A stretch of 64,000 bases of DNA from NCBI GenBank assembly GCA_003021005.1, contig PXRI01000008.1:62001-126000 (forward strand), in the 5' to 3' direction. A program made the position numbers and the translations under genes. Every line of letters starts with the position of its first letter. Position 1 is the first letter of the stretch. The notes below the pieces were generated by a model. That model was not told where the DNA came from. It did no database searches and saw only the letters and a list, made by a program, of their open reading frames with translations. Shown here in pieces: positions 10,476-20,315 of this stretch. The DNA comes from Halobacteriales archaeon QS_1_69_70. GTDB taxonomy: Archaea; Halobacteriota; Halobacteria; Halobacteriales; Haloarculaceae.

Positions 10476-10645
10476 CGCTCCACCTCCGCGACGTCGATCC
10501 GGGTGCGCTTCAGCCCGTGCCGGGAGCCGAACTCCGCGTACGTCCGCTCGACGGCCACGTCCTCGTTGGGTGCCTCGACCTGCGTCTCGAAGTCCTGCTC
10601 GCCGTACCGGGCGGGGAACGATCCCCGGACGGTGAACTCGCTCAT
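10472..10645 (-). CDS. rpl18a: 50S ribosomal protein L18Ae (LX/eL20)
   Basis: 57 aa MSEFTVRGSFPARYGEQDFETQVEAPNEDVAVERTYAEFGSRHGLKRTRIDVAEVER; conserved position. Confidence 0.88.
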   Translation of the reverse strand: MSEFTVRGSFPARYGEQDFETQVEAPNEDVAVERTYAEFGSRHGLKRTRIDVAEVER

Positions 10646-10740
10646 GTACGGACGAGAGTGGGGGAGCCGGAAGTATCTTCCCAAACCACTTTTTACTCGC
10701 TCGGGCTTCCTCGCTCGCGGCTCGCGGTTCGCTTCGCTCA

Positions 10741-10780
10741 CCGCTCGCTCCGCCCGCGGCCTCCCTCCGGTCGGCCGCGC
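10741..10780 (-). repeat. copy of dispersed GC-rich intergenic repeat (reverse orientation)
   Basis: ccgctcgctccgcccgcggcctccctccggtcggccgcgc resembles the reverse complement of the repeats at 14271 and 14461. Confidence 0.5.
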
Positions 10781-10944
10781 GCCGCTCGCTGCGGGGAGCC
10801 ACTCGCTCGCAAAAACTTGGGGAAAAACGACCGCCCCGGCCGCTCCCTGCGGTCGCGGCCGGTGAACCGCGCTCGCTTCGCTCGCGCGGATGCTCGCCGT
10901 CGTGCGACCTTCGACTTTTCTCCTTCGGGCGTCCTCGCTCTGAG

Positions 10945-11264
10945 AGACTAAAGAAACGGCGAAATAGGAATCTTATAAGGTAGTTAAAGAGGATATAAAA
11001 AATATTGTAAACTGTGTGCTTAAGAGCATTTTAAGGGAGGAAGAATGCTGTTCAAGTCAATTTATAAATTAGTATAAAAGAGAAAATACAGAGGACATTG
11101 AAAAAGGGTATAAAAAGGAGGCTACAGAATACGGATAAGAGGGGTACAAATGAGGCTTAAAAGGACGTGAGGACAAGATTGTCCAATGGAGGGAAGAAGG
11201 GTTGTCAAAGAAAGGCATACAGGAGGAAGAGAGGCGAATAGGAGACGGTTGAAGAGGGAATTGT
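10945..11264. other. AT-rich, strongly purine-biased non-coding block between tif6 and rpl18a
   Basis: Plus strand dominated by A/G runs, no supported ORF; contrasts with GC-rich surroundings. Confidence 0.6.
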
Positions 11265-11858
11265 TTACACGTAGCCCAGCGCGTCCTCGATCCGGCCGAG
11301 TTCCGGGCCGGAGGTGTCCCGGCCGACCACGTACCCCTCGGCGTTCGCCACCAGGCCCGACCCGACCAGGGGGCCGCCGTAGTTGATGGTCCCGATGTCG
11401 GCGTAGGCGCCGAAGACGTCCTCGAGGGCGTCCAGCTCCGCGTCGGTGGTCTTCGGGTGACAGAGCACACCTGCCTCGGTCGCGACGGCCGCCGTGCCGA
11501 CCGTGCGGACGTCCGCGAGCGTACCACGTTCGACCGGCACGTCGAGGGCGTCGCCGACGGCCCGGACGGCCTCTCGGGTGAGGTCGGGGTGGACGTACGC
11601 CCCGGTGTCGTTGGCGAGCACGACGTTCCCGGCGGCGTTGATGCGGCCCGGGAGTTCCGAGACGGCGACGCCGGCCGCATCCTCGATGCGGTCCCGTTCG
11701 CGGTCACGGACGCGCTCGCTCACGAGCAGGCCGTTCCCGTTGCCGACCGCGAGCGCGCCGACGGTGCCGGAGCCGGCGACGGTGGTGGGGACCGCGGACA
11801 CTCCCAGTTCCGCCTCGAAGGCCTCGAGGCGGTCCGTCTCGAGGGCCGCCCGGAGCAC
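11265..11858 (-). CDS. tif6: translation initiation factor 6 with apparent in-frame N-terminal internal deletion
   Basis: MLRAA start and downstream [48 protein letters not shown]; the expected segment ...[24 protein letters not shown] is missing. Confidence 0.8.
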   Translation of the reverse strand: MLRAALETDRLEAFEAELGVSAVPTTVAGSGTVGALAVGNGNGLLVSERVRDRERDRIEDAAGVAVSELPGRINAAGNVVLANDTGAYVHPDLTREAVRAVGDALDVPVERGTLADVRTVGTAAVATEAGVLCHPKTTDAELDALEDVFGAYADIGTINYGGPLVGSGLVANAEGYVVGRDTSGPELGRIEDALGYV

Positions 11859-11859
11859 G

Positions 11860-12132
11860 TCAGGCCGGCTCGGCCTCGACGACCGCCTCGCCCGCCTCCT
11901 CGAAACGCGCCGCGCGGACGCGGAGCGTCTCGGGGGGCTTCGAGCGGCCGCGCTCCCAGACCGCCTCGTTGATGGTGGGGTCCAGCCTGACGTCCTCTTC
12001 GGCGACGTTGAAGTGTTGGGCGAGGTGCTCGCGGACGAGGCTCATCGCCTTGTCCGCCCGCCGGCCCTTCGACTCCGCGAGGACGTCACGGAGCGGGACC
12101 GTCATGACGCGCTCGTCGAACTCGGTGCTCAT
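11860..12132 (-). CDS. rpl31e: 50S ribosomal protein L31e
   Basis: [33 protein letters not shown]...[13 protein letters not shown]. Confidence 0.92.
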   Translation of the reverse strand: MSTEFDERVMTVPLRDVLAESKGRRADKAMSLVREHLAQHFNVAEEDVRLDPTINEAVWERGRSKPPETLRVRAARFEEAGEAVVEAEPA

Positions 12133-12281
12133 TCGTCCGTGTCGTTCCGCCGCCAGTTGCGGCGCTTGTGGTTCCGGAGGGTGTCGCGGTCGGTCTTCAT
12201 GATGACCCAGGCCGGCACCCGACTGTTCTGTCGCTCCAGCTTCGAGAGCCGCTTTTTCTTCGCCTTCGACTTCTTGCCCAT
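12129..12281 (-). CDS. rpl39e: 50S ribosomal protein L39e
   Basis: [50 protein letters not shown] read on the minus strand; overlaps rpl31e start. Confidence 0.93.
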   Translation of the reverse strand: MGKKSKAKKKRLSKLERQNSRVPAWVIMKTDRDTLRNHKRRNWRRNDTDE

Positions 12282-12386
12282 GATGGGCGGACGTTCCGCC
12301 CCGCCGGTTAAATGCGTTTCGAGGACGGCCCGCAGCGACTCGCCTGCGGGCAGCCACCGGCTCGACGCCTCGTGTTCGCCCGCGGG

Positions 12387-12938
12387 TCAGAGCGGGAACC
12401 GCTCGAGCGTCTCGTACTCGGGGCCGTCCGGCGTCAGCGTGCTCTCGGTCAACCGGAGTTCCGTGACGTCGAGAGCGCCGACTTCGGGGTGGCGCTCGCG
12501 GACCGCCCGCTGGACGTCCTCCTTGGCGGCCGCGTGTTCCATCCGGGCGAGGGTCACGTGCGGCGTGAACTCGTGGGCTGCCGGGTCGTAACCGAGCGGG
12601 GTCGTCGCCGCCTCCAGCGCCCCGTGCAGTCCCGTCAGTTCCTCGCTGCCCTCGGTGACGCCGAGCCAGACGACGCTGATGTAGGCCGTGGACGGGAAGA
12701 CGCCGAGGCCCTCGAACCGCGCCTCGAAGGGCTCGACGACGTCGGCGTCGTCGACGGCCCGGCCGATGGCGGCCGACAGCGCCTCGCGGTCGTGGTCGCC
12801 CTCCCCGAGGAACGTCATCGTCACGTGGGCCTGTTCGGGGTCGGTCGGGGACAGTCCCGGGAGGTCCCGGAACGGGGCCTGGGCCTCGGCGACGCCACCG
12901 GCCAACCCGTCCAGATCCACGCTGACGAACAGTCGCAT
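12387..12938 (-). CDS. thpR: RNA 2',3'-cyclic phosphodiesterase (2'-5' RNA ligase family)
   Basis: Two HxT motifs: AHVTMTFLGEG and FTPHVTLARM; MRLFVSVDL start. Confidence 0.85.
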   Translation of the reverse strand: MRLFVSVDLDGLAGGVAEAQAPFRDLPGLSPTDPEQAHVTMTFLGEGDHDREALSAAIGRAVDDADVVEPFEARFEGLGVFPSTAYISVVWLGVTEGSEELTGLHGALEAATTPLGYDPAAHEFTPHVTLARMEHAAAKEDVQRAVRERHPEVGALDVTELRLTESTLTPDGPEYETLERFPL

Positions 12939-13145
12939 GCCGGCCGTTCGCCGGCGAGGCCCATAACCCCCCGGTCCGAGGGCCGGCACGGCCGGTCAGC
13001 CGCCGGTCGCCCGACCGCGCCCGGACGACGGTCTGACGGCCGCGGGCCGGTCGGGACGGGTGGCAACGGGACACGATCACGCGACCGACCTGCCGGACGA
13101 TCTGGGCCCGCAACCCTTACCAGCGACGGCGGTCAATCCAGTGGT

Positions 13146-13892
13146 ATGACCGACGAGGACCGGGACGACCCCCACGAGTTCTCCGCGGGACAGGGGTTCG
13201 GCGAGCCCCACGAGGGCTTCGACCTCGACCCGCCGTCGTTGGACGTCGACCCCGACCAGGTCGACCCCGTCGACTCCCGGGTGCTCGCGGACACCCTGGA
13301 CGCGGAGCACGTCCCGGCCGAGGGCGTCGACGCCGAGGCGCTCCTCGACGTCGGGCTCGACTACATGCGGATCAACCGCCACGAGCAGGCGACCGACACC
13401 TTCGAGCGGGCCGCGCAGTTCGCCGACCGGGCGACGGTCGAACAGGAGGCCCGGGTGAACGAGGGCGTGGCCCACGCCGAACTGCAGGAGTTCCAGGCGG
13501 CCATCGACGCCTACCGCGAGGCTCTCCGCATCGACGAGGACTCCGAGCACGCCGCCTCCGCAGAGACGAACCTGGCGTACGCGCTCTACGAGGCCGGGCG
13601 GAGCGAGCAGGCGCTCGAGCACGCCGAACGCGCCGTCGAACTGGACCCCCGGTTCCCGCAGGGCTGGTACAACCGCGGCTTCTTCCTCCTGGAGCGCGGC
13701 CTGGCCGACGACGCCGTCTCCTGTTTCGATAACGCCCTCCGGCTCGGCCACCGCAGCCCGGACGTCCTCGAGGAGAAGGCCCGGGCCCTGGAGGAACTCG
13801 GCGAGGACGACCGCGCCGAGGAGCTCGCAAGCGAGGCCGAAGAGTTGCGCGGCCAGGCCGAAGAGCGGATGGTCGAAGACCGAAGGCGATGA
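13146..13892 (+). CDS. tetratricopeptide repeat protein
   Basis: Repeated TPR consensus (ALYEAGRSEQALEHAERAVELDPRFPQGWYNRGFFLLERG). Confidence 0.8.
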   Translation: MTDEDRDDPHEFSAGQGFGEPHEGFDLDPPSLDVDPDQVDPVDSRVLADTLDAEHVPAEGVDAEALLDVGLDYMRINRHEQATDTFERAAQFADRATVEQEARVNEGVAHAELQEFQAAIDAYREALRIDEDSEHAASAETNLAYALYEAGRSEQALEHAERAVELDPRFPQGWYNRGFFLLERGLADDAVSCFDNALRLGHRSPDVLEEKARALEELGEDDRAEELASEAEELRGQAEERMVEDRRR

Positions 13893-14182
13893 TGCTCCTC
13901 CGGGAACGGTCAACGCAGGACGGCCTGCTCGTTTCCGTCTGCGACGAGGACGTTCTCGGGGACACCTTCGAGACCGGCGAGGTGTCGCTCACCGTCGACC
14001 CCGACTTCTACGACGGCGAGGCCGCCACGGCCGAGGAGGTCGCTGCCAGCCTCTCCCGGGCCGCCGTCGCCAACCTCGTCGGCCACGACGCCGTCGGGGT
14101 CGCCGTCAACCACGGCTTCGTCGAGGAGACGAACGTCCTGGAACTCGACGGCACCGTCCACGCCCAGTACCTCCGGATGTGA
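13889..14182 (+). CDS. DUF424-like protein
   Basis: 97 aa, overlaps TPR gene stop; GDTFETGEVSLTVDPDFYDGEAA...VGVAVNHGFVEETNVLELDGTVHAQYLRM. Confidence 0.65.
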   Translation: MMLLRERSTQDGLLVSVCDEDVLGDTFETGEVSLTVDPDFYDGEAATAEEVAASLSRAAVANLVGHDAVGVAVNHGFVEETNVLELDGTVHAQYLRM

Positions 14183-14270
14183 CCGCGTGGCCTATTGGCG
14201 ACGACGCCCCGGTCGCCAGCCACAGCGTCCGGCGACCGTGTCCGACTTCCGCATGACGCCGCCACGAACC

Positions 14271-14310
14271 GCGAGGCCGACCGCAGGGAGGCCTCGGAAC
14301 GGGCGAGCGG
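14271..14310 (+). repeat. 40-bp direct repeat copy 1
   Basis: gcgaggccgaccgcagggaggcctcggaacgggcgagcgg; one mismatch to copy at 14461-14500. Confidence 0.85.
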
Positions 14311-14460
14311 GAGGCGCGAGGCGCGACCAGCGGGAGCGCCTCGGACTGAGCGAGCGGCGTCCTCGCGAGCGAAGCGAGCGAGGGCTCGGCAGAGCGACGC
14401 TCTGCCGGCGAACGGAGTGAGCCGCGAGCAGGGAGCAGAGCGACCGACGACACGCGAGCC

Positions 14461-14500
14461 GCGAGGCCGACCGCAGGGAGGCCTCGGAACGAGCGAGCGG
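14461..14500 (+). repeat. 40-bp direct repeat copy 2
   Basis: gcgaggccgaccgcagggaggcctcggaacgagcgagcgg. Confidence 0.85.
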
Positions 14501-14583
14501 GGAGCGAAGCGACCCGCGAGCCACGCGAATCGACCGCCGCCTGCCGGTAGAGTTAACGGCAACCGACACGTCTCCCCGGTCGA

Positions 14584-16278
14584 ATGGTCTCCGCGTCGGG
14601 TACCACATTCCTCCTGTGGGCGGGCTACGCCGTCGCGATCGGGCTCGGCGCGAGCCTGGCCACGTACGCCATAGCACACCGGAACAACCGGGTCTCGCGT
14701 GCCTTCGGCGCGGTGATGGCGGCGCTGGTCCTGTGGGCATTCAGCGCGTTCGGCCGCCTCCTCGCGCCGACCCTCCCCTGGTGGCGGGTCATGACGACCA
14801 TTATGTACGCCGGTGTGGCGGCCACTCCGGTGTTGTTCGTCCTGTTCGTTGCCTCCTACACCGACAACGACTCGTTTTTGACCCGCCGTCGCGTGGCCGC
14901 GCTCTTCCTGCTGCCCGGGATAACCGTCCTGGCGGTCGGGACGAACCAGCTCCACGGCCTGTTCTTCACGGCGATCGAGACGCGGGCGTTCGCCGGCGGG
15001 GAGGTCCGGGTCACCTCCTCCGGGCCGCTGTACTTCCTCCACGTCTTCTACAGCTACGCGCTCCTCTCCGTCGGGACGGTCATGCTTCTGGCGTTCGCCG
15101 TCGGCACCCCCAGCGCCTACCGACGCCAGTCGGTCGCCATCCTCGTCGGCGCGGCCGTCCCGTGGATGACGAACGCCGCCTTCGTCTTCGGGCTCCGTCC
15201 CTCTATCCCCGCCGACCCGACGCCGGTCGGGTTCGCCGTCGGCGGGATCGCACTCGCCTACGCGATGTTCGGACCCGGCGTCACCCGCCTGACGCCGGTC
15301 GCCCGGTCGGCCGTCGTCGACGCCCTCGACGAGGCCGTCATCGTCAGCCGGTGGGACGACGAGGTGGTCGACGTGAACCCGGCCGCCCGGCGGCTGGCCG
15401 CCGTCGAAGACCCCATCGGCCGGCCGGTTTCCGAGGTGGTGCCGGACCCCCTGTTCGGGACCGACGATCGGCCCGAGGCCATCGCCGTCGACGGGACGCG
15501 GCGCTGGTTCCGGCTCCGGGAGGTGGCCCTGCCGCGGGCGGGCGCGGTCATCCTCGTGACCGACCTCACGGAACAGGTCCGCTCGAAGCGCCAGCTCGGC
15601 GAGCAGAACGAGCGCCTCGAGCAGTTCACCCGCGTGGCCGCCCACGACCTCAGGAACCCCCTGAGCGCCATCTCTGGCTATGCGGACCTCGCCCGGGAGA
15701 CCGGGGACGTCGCCCACCTGGAGAACGTCGACTCGGCGGTCGAGCGCATCGAGACGCTGATCGACGACCTGCTGACGCTCGGGGAGGAGGGCCAGATGGT
15801 CGAGGAAACCGTTCCGCTGTCGGTCGCGGCGACCGCCGAACGCGCCGGGCGCCGCCTCGAGGCCGGCGCCGCCTCCGTGGACGTCGAGGAGGACGTCACG
15901 GTGCTGGCCGACAAGCGTCGGTTCCTCCAGCTGCTGAAGAACCTCCTTTCGAACGCCGTGCAGCACGGTTCCAGGAGCCCGCCGTCACGATGCGGGGACG
16001 AGGCCGTCACCAACGGCGGCGTGACCGTGACGGTCGGCCCGTGTCCGGACGGGTTCTACGTCGCCGACGACGGCGTCGGCATCCCGACCGAGGACCGCAC
16101 CGAGGTGTTCGAGTACGGCTATTCGACCCACGGCGGCACCGGTCTCGGGCTCCCGGTCGTCCGGAGCATCGCCGTCGCCCACGGCTGGAACGTCACCGTC
16201 ACGGAGGGCGACGACGGTGGCGCCCGCTTCGAGTTCACGGGCGTCGAGACGGGGCCGATCGCCGGCAACGGGGGCTAG
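14584..16278 (+). CDS. sensor histidine kinase (7TM N-terminus, PAS-like, HisKA, HATPase)
   Basis: Multiple TM helices; FTRVAAHDLRNPLSAISGYADLA H-box; LKNLLSNAVQHG N-box; GTGLGLPVV G-box. Confidence 0.9.
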   Translation: MVSASGTTFLLWAGYAVAIGLGASLATYAIAHRNNRVSRAFGAVMAALVLWAFSAFGRLLAPTLPWWRVMTTIMYAGVAATPVLFVLFVASYTDNDSFLTRRRVAALFLLPGITVLAVGTNQLHGLFFTAIETRAFAGGEVRVTSSGPLYFLHVFYSYALLSVGTVMLLAFAVGTPSAYRRQSVAILVGAAVPWMTNAAFVFGLRPSIPADPTPVGFAVGGIALAYAMFGPGVTRLTPVARSAVVDALDEAVIVSRWDDEVVDVNPAARRLAAVEDPIGRPVSEVVPDPLFGTDDRPEAIAVDGTRRWFRLREVALPRAGAVILVTDLTEQVRSKRQLGEQNERLEQFTRVAAHDLRNPLSAISGYADLARETGDVAHLENVDSAVERIETLIDDLLTLGEEGQMVEETVPLSVAATAERAGRRLEAGAASVDVEEDVTVLADKRRFLQLLKNLLSNAVQHGSRSPPSRCGDEAVTNGGVTVTVGPCPDGFYVADDGVGIPTEDRTEVFEYGYSTHGGTGLGLPVVRSIAVAHGWNVTVTEGDDGGARFEFTGVETGPIAGNGG

Positions 16279-16437
16279 CCGGGCCGCGCCGGACGCGCCT
16301 GCCCCTTCGAGTGACCGGCGCTCGACGGCTGCTCCGGGGTGAGCGTCGACCGGACGGACCCGACACCCGTCCCTCCGCTCGCTTCGTCGACCGGCCGGCA
16401 GGCGAAGGTTCAAGCGCTCCCGGAACGGGTCGCCGCC

Positions 16438-17541
16438 ATGCAGATCACCGGCGTCACCCAGTACCACCTGGAGCACGTCCTCGACGAACCGTTCTACCCG
16501 ACGTGGATCCCGGGGTATCCCCAGTCGACCCACGAACTCGAGCTGTTCGAGGTCGAGACCGACGAGGGCATCACCGGCTACGGCGCCTCGCCGTCGTTCG
16601 CCGGCGGGCTGGAGTACGAGACCCCGCTGGAGCTGTTCCTCGCCGGCGAGGACCCCCACGACGTCGAGGGCGTCCTCGGGAAGCTCGAGACCGTCAACCT
16701 CGTGGGGCCGCGGCCGTGGCACGTCGAGATGGCGCTGTGGGACATCATCGGAAAAGACGCGGGCAAACCGGTCCACGAGCTGTTCGGCGCCGAGGCCCGG
16801 GAGATCCCCGTCTACGCCTCCACCGGCGAGCTGATGGACGCCGACGAGCGGATCGACTACGTCGAAGCGCGCGTCGAGGAGGGCTTCGAGGCGGTCAAGC
16901 TCCGCGTCACGGAGGTCGACCACATCGAGACGGTCCGGCGGGTCCGCGAGGCGTTCCCGGACCTCACGCTGATGGTGGACGCGAACAAGGGCTGGGCCGT
17001 CCGGGTGGCCGAGGAGCCCGTCGAGTGGAGCTACGGCGACGCCCTGGAGTTCGCCCGCGGGCTCGAGGACGTCGGCGGCGTCGAGTGGCTGGAGGAGCCG
17101 CTGCACCGCCTCGACTACGCCGGGTACGCCCGGCTGCGGGACGCCGTCGACGTCGACATCGCCGGCGGCGAGTTCAACGACGGCGTCCACCACTTCCGGG
17201 AGTTCATCGAGTACGGCTCCCTGGACGTCCTCCAGCCCGACGCCGCCCTGGCGACCGGGATCCGGCGAGCCGTCGACGTGGCCCGGATGGGCCAGGCCCA
17301 CGGGCTCCGGTTCGTCCCCCACACGTGGACGAACGCCGTCGGGTTCGCCGCCAACCTCCACGTGATGACCGCCGTCGGGTCGCCCTACTGCGAGTACCCG
17401 ATGGAGCCGCCGTGGACGCCGGACGTCTGGTCGTTCATGCTCGAGGACGACTTCGCCCACGACGAAGGTACCATCCGGGCGCCCGACGCCCCCGGCCTGG
17501 GCATCGACATCCCGGCGCCGGTGCTGGAACCGGCGGAGTGA
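16438..17541 (+). CDS. enolase-superfamily protein (mandelate racemase/muconate lactonizing enzyme family)
   Basis: FEAVKLRV, DLTLMVDANKGW, VEWLEEPL, PHTWTNAVGFAANLH. Confidence 0.85.
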   Translation: MQITGVTQYHLEHVLDEPFYPTWIPGYPQSTHELELFEVETDEGITGYGASPSFAGGLEYETPLELFLAGEDPHDVEGVLGKLETVNLVGPRPWHVEMALWDIIGKDAGKPVHELFGAEAREIPVYASTGELMDADERIDYVEARVEEGFEAVKLRVTEVDHIETVRRVREAFPDLTLMVDANKGWAVRVAEEPVEWSYGDALEFARGLEDVGGVEWLEEPLHRLDYAGYARLRDAVDVDIAGGEFNDGVHHFREFIEYGSLDVLQPDAALATGIRRAVDVARMGQAHGLRFVPHTWTNAVGFAANLHVMTAVGSPYCEYPMEPPWTPDVWSFMLEDDFAHDEGTIRAPDAPGLGIDIPAPVLEPAE

Positions 17542-17643
17542 GTCCGGTCTCCGGGCGGCGGTGCCGGCGGAGACCCGCGACCGGTTCAGGACCACGTGTC
17601 GGGACCGAAGGAGTAACCAGCCTCCGCCCGGTATAAACCGATA

Positions 17644-18885
17644 ATGAGCCAGCAGGCCGAGCCCCTCGACGTCGAGGCCATCCGGGCGGACTTCCCGATA
17701 CTCCAGCGGGAGTTCGACGGCACCCGGCTGGTCTACCTCGACAACGCGGCCACCACGCAGACCCCCGAGCCGGTCGTCGAGGCCATCGCCGACTACTACC
17801 GGACCACCAACGCGAACGTCCACCGGGGACTCCACCAGTTGAGCCAGGAGGCCTCCGTCGCCTACGAGGAGGCCCACGACCGCGTCGCCGAGTTCATCGG
17901 GGCGTCCGGTGGCCGCCAGGAGGTCGTGTTCACGAAGAACACCACGGAGGCAGTGAACCTCGTCGCCTACGCCTGGGGGCTGAACGAACTCGGACCCGGC
18001 GACGAGGTGGTGCTCACCGAGATGGAACACCACGCCGCCCTGGTCACCTGGCAGCAGATCGCAAAGCGCACCGGCGCCGACTGCCACTACGTCCCGATCA
18101 CCGACGAGGGGCGGCTCGACATGGACGCCGCCCGCGAGATGATCACCGACGACACGGCGATGGTGTCGGCCGTCCACGTCTCCAACACGCTCGGCACGGT
18201 CAACCCGGTCGGCGAGCTGGCGGACATCGCCCACGACCACGACGCCCTGGTGTTCGTCGACGCCGCCCAGTCGGTGCCGCACCGGCCCGTCGACGTCGAG
18301 CAGTTGGACGCCGACTTCCTCGCGTTCTCCGGCCACAAGATGGCCGGGCCGACCGGCATCGGCGTCCTCTACGGCAAGCGGCACCTCCTCGAGGGGATGG
18401 AGCCGTACCTCTACGGCGGCGATATGATCCTGAAAGTCACCTTCGAGGACGCGACCTGGAACGAACTCCCCTGGAAGTTCGAGGCCGGGACGCCGGTCAT
18501 CAGCCAGGGCATCGCGCTGGCGGAAGCCTGTGACTACCTCGACGACCTCGGCATGGCGAACGTCGAGCGCCACGAGGCGGCGCTGGCCGAGTACGCCCAC
18601 GACCGGCTGACGTCGTTCGACGACGTGGAGGTCTACGGGCCGCCGGGCGACGACCGCGGCGGTCTCGTCGCGTTCAACCTCGACGGCGTCCACGCCCACG
18701 ACCTCTCGTCGATCCTGAACGACTCCGCGGTCGCCATCCGCGCCGGCGACCACTGCACGCAGCCGCTGCACGACGTCCTCGGGACGGCGGCCTCGGCGCG
18801 GGCCTCGTTCTACGTCTACAACACCCGCGAGGAGGTCGACCGGCTGGTCGCGGCCATCGACGACGCCCGGCAGCTGTTCGCCTGA
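17644..18885 (+). CDS. sufS: cysteine desulfurase SufS
   Basis: YLDNAATTQTPEPV, LALSGHKM-type Lys motif (FLAFSGHKMAGPTGIGVLYG), GDHCTQPLH. Confidence 0.92.
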   Translation: MSQQAEPLDVEAIRADFPILQREFDGTRLVYLDNAATTQTPEPVVEAIADYYRTTNANVHRGLHQLSQEASVAYEEAHDRVAEFIGASGGRQEVVFTKNTTEAVNLVAYAWGLNELGPGDEVVLTEMEHHAALVTWQQIAKRTGADCHYVPITDEGRLDMDAAREMITDDTAMVSAVHVSNTLGTVNPVGELADIAHDHDALVFVDAAQSVPHRPVDVEQLDADFLAFSGHKMAGPTGIGVLYGKRHLLEGMEPYLYGGDMILKVTFEDATWNELPWKFEAGTPVISQGIALAEACDYLDDLGMANVERHEAALAEYAHDRLTSFDDVEVYGPPGDDRGGLVAFNLDGVHAHDLSSILNDSAVAIRAGDHCTQPLHDVLGTAASARASFYVYNTREEVDRLVAAIDDARQLFA

Positions 18886-19110
18886 GCCGACCGGTTCCGG
18901 ACTGCCCCGCGGGTCCGTTCTCGGCGCGGTCTGCGGCTGACAGCGGGCCTCGTGGCCGCTGGATCCGCGTGACCGCTGGATCGGCGAGCAGGCGGCGTCA
19001 TCTTGTCCCGGTGGCGGTGCGCCGCGCTCCCGCCTCGGCCAACCACCGGGTATTCGTCAGACCACGCGGCCGTTGGTCCCGGCATCGTTCATAAATCGTC
19101 GGACCGGGGG

Positions 19111-19572
19111 CTACTCCGCACCGCGGTACTCGACGTCGACGACGCGATACAGGACGAGTACCGCGGCAACGGCGAACGTGCCGGCGTTGACCCAGTGCTG
19201 GCCGGCGAGGGCGAACGCGCCCGCGACGGACGCGCCGGCGCCGACGCCCACGTGCACGCGCATGTCGGGGACGAGCCCGGTGAGGAGGTCGACCGCGAAG
19301 ACGGCGAGGGCGACCACGGCCGTGGCGGCACCGAAGACGACGACCGGCTGGGGCTGGCCCCGGCTGAGCGCCGTCAGCGAGGCCATCCCGCAGGCCAGCC
19401 CGGCGAACAACAAAAGCAGTCCCTCCTGGGAGAGGCCCTCGAATGGGACCCACTCGCCGGGTGCCGAGTCGTCCTCCGGCGACCCGGCGGCCGCCTCGGT
19501 CGACGGGCTCGCGGTCGCGTTGTCGGGTCCCGCCTGGTCCGGGGACGTGTCCGGTGCCGGTTCCGGGCTCAT
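19111..19572 (-). CDS. hypothetical membrane protein
   Basis: 153 aa; acidic/low-complexity N-terminus then TM helices. Confidence 0.6.
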   Translation of the reverse strand: MSPEPAPDTSPDQAGPDNATASPSTEAAAGSPEDDSAPGEWVPFEGLSQEGLLLLFAGLACGMASLTALSRGQPQPVVVFGAATAVVALAVFAVDLLTGLVPDMRVHVGVGAGASVAGAFALAGQHWVNAGTFAVAAVLVLYRVVDVEYRGAE

Positions 19573-19757
19573 ACCACCCCTGGAACGGGCGGTTCCTTCC
19601 GCTTTGCGCTCGGCGGTGGGCTCGACGACGGTCCGGGTCGTCGCCGCCCGAGACGCCGGTGAGGCTGCGCGTGGTCACCGACCCGCCCGACGTCCAGGTC
19701 TCCCACCGTACCGTACCGGTGGCCTTTTCCCCGCCATTCCCCTTGCGTCGGGTACCG

Positions 19758-20207
19758 ATGGGTCCCGGCTCGGACATGTACCGCCAGCAGATCCTCGATC
19801 ACTACAAGAACCCCCGGAATTACGGGGAACTCGAGGACGCGGACGTCGAGCACGTCGGGGAGAATCCGATGTGCGGCGACACGATCAAGCTGTTCATCGA
19901 GCTGGCCGACGACGGCGAGACGATAGACCGCGTGTCCTTCATCGGCGATGGGTGTGCCATCAGCCAGGCGTCGGCCAGCATGCTCTCGGGGGAGCTGCGG
20001 GACATGTCGCCGTCGGCGGTCCGGGAGATGGACCGCAACGACGTCGTCGACCTGCTGGGGGTCGAGCTGAGCCCGATGCGGGTCAAGTGTGCCGTCCTGG
20101 CCGAGAAGGTCGCCCAGGACGCCATCGCCATCCACCTCGCAGGTAAGGCCGACGAGGAGACCCGCGACGTTCGCAAGCGGTGTCCGGCCCGTGGTGACAT
20201 CCTGTGA
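19758..20207 (+). CDS. sufU: Fe-S cluster assembly scaffold SufU/IscU-like
   Basis: DHYKNPRNYGELED, ENPMCGDTIKL, GDGCAISQASASML, MRVKCAVLAEKV. Confidence 0.88.
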   Translation: MGPGSDMYRQQILDHYKNPRNYGELEDADVEHVGENPMCGDTIKLFIELADDGETIDRVSFIGDGCAISQASASMLSGELRDMSPSAVREMDRNDVVDLLGVELSPMRVKCAVLAEKVAQDAIAIHLAGKADEETRDVRKRCPARGDIL

Positions 20208-20315
20208 GCGCGTCAGCGAGGTCCAGGCGGACCGACGCCCGGCGAGACTGGACCGAGGCCGACCGCCCGGCGTCGAAAGCGGAGGGTTTCTGGCCCCGCC
20301 CGGGGAACAGGGGGC

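Noticed and set aside
14616-17636. 1006-aa plus-strand ORF
   Set aside because: Arg/Pro-rich shadow frame over the histidine kinase and enolase-family genes; high-GC artefact.
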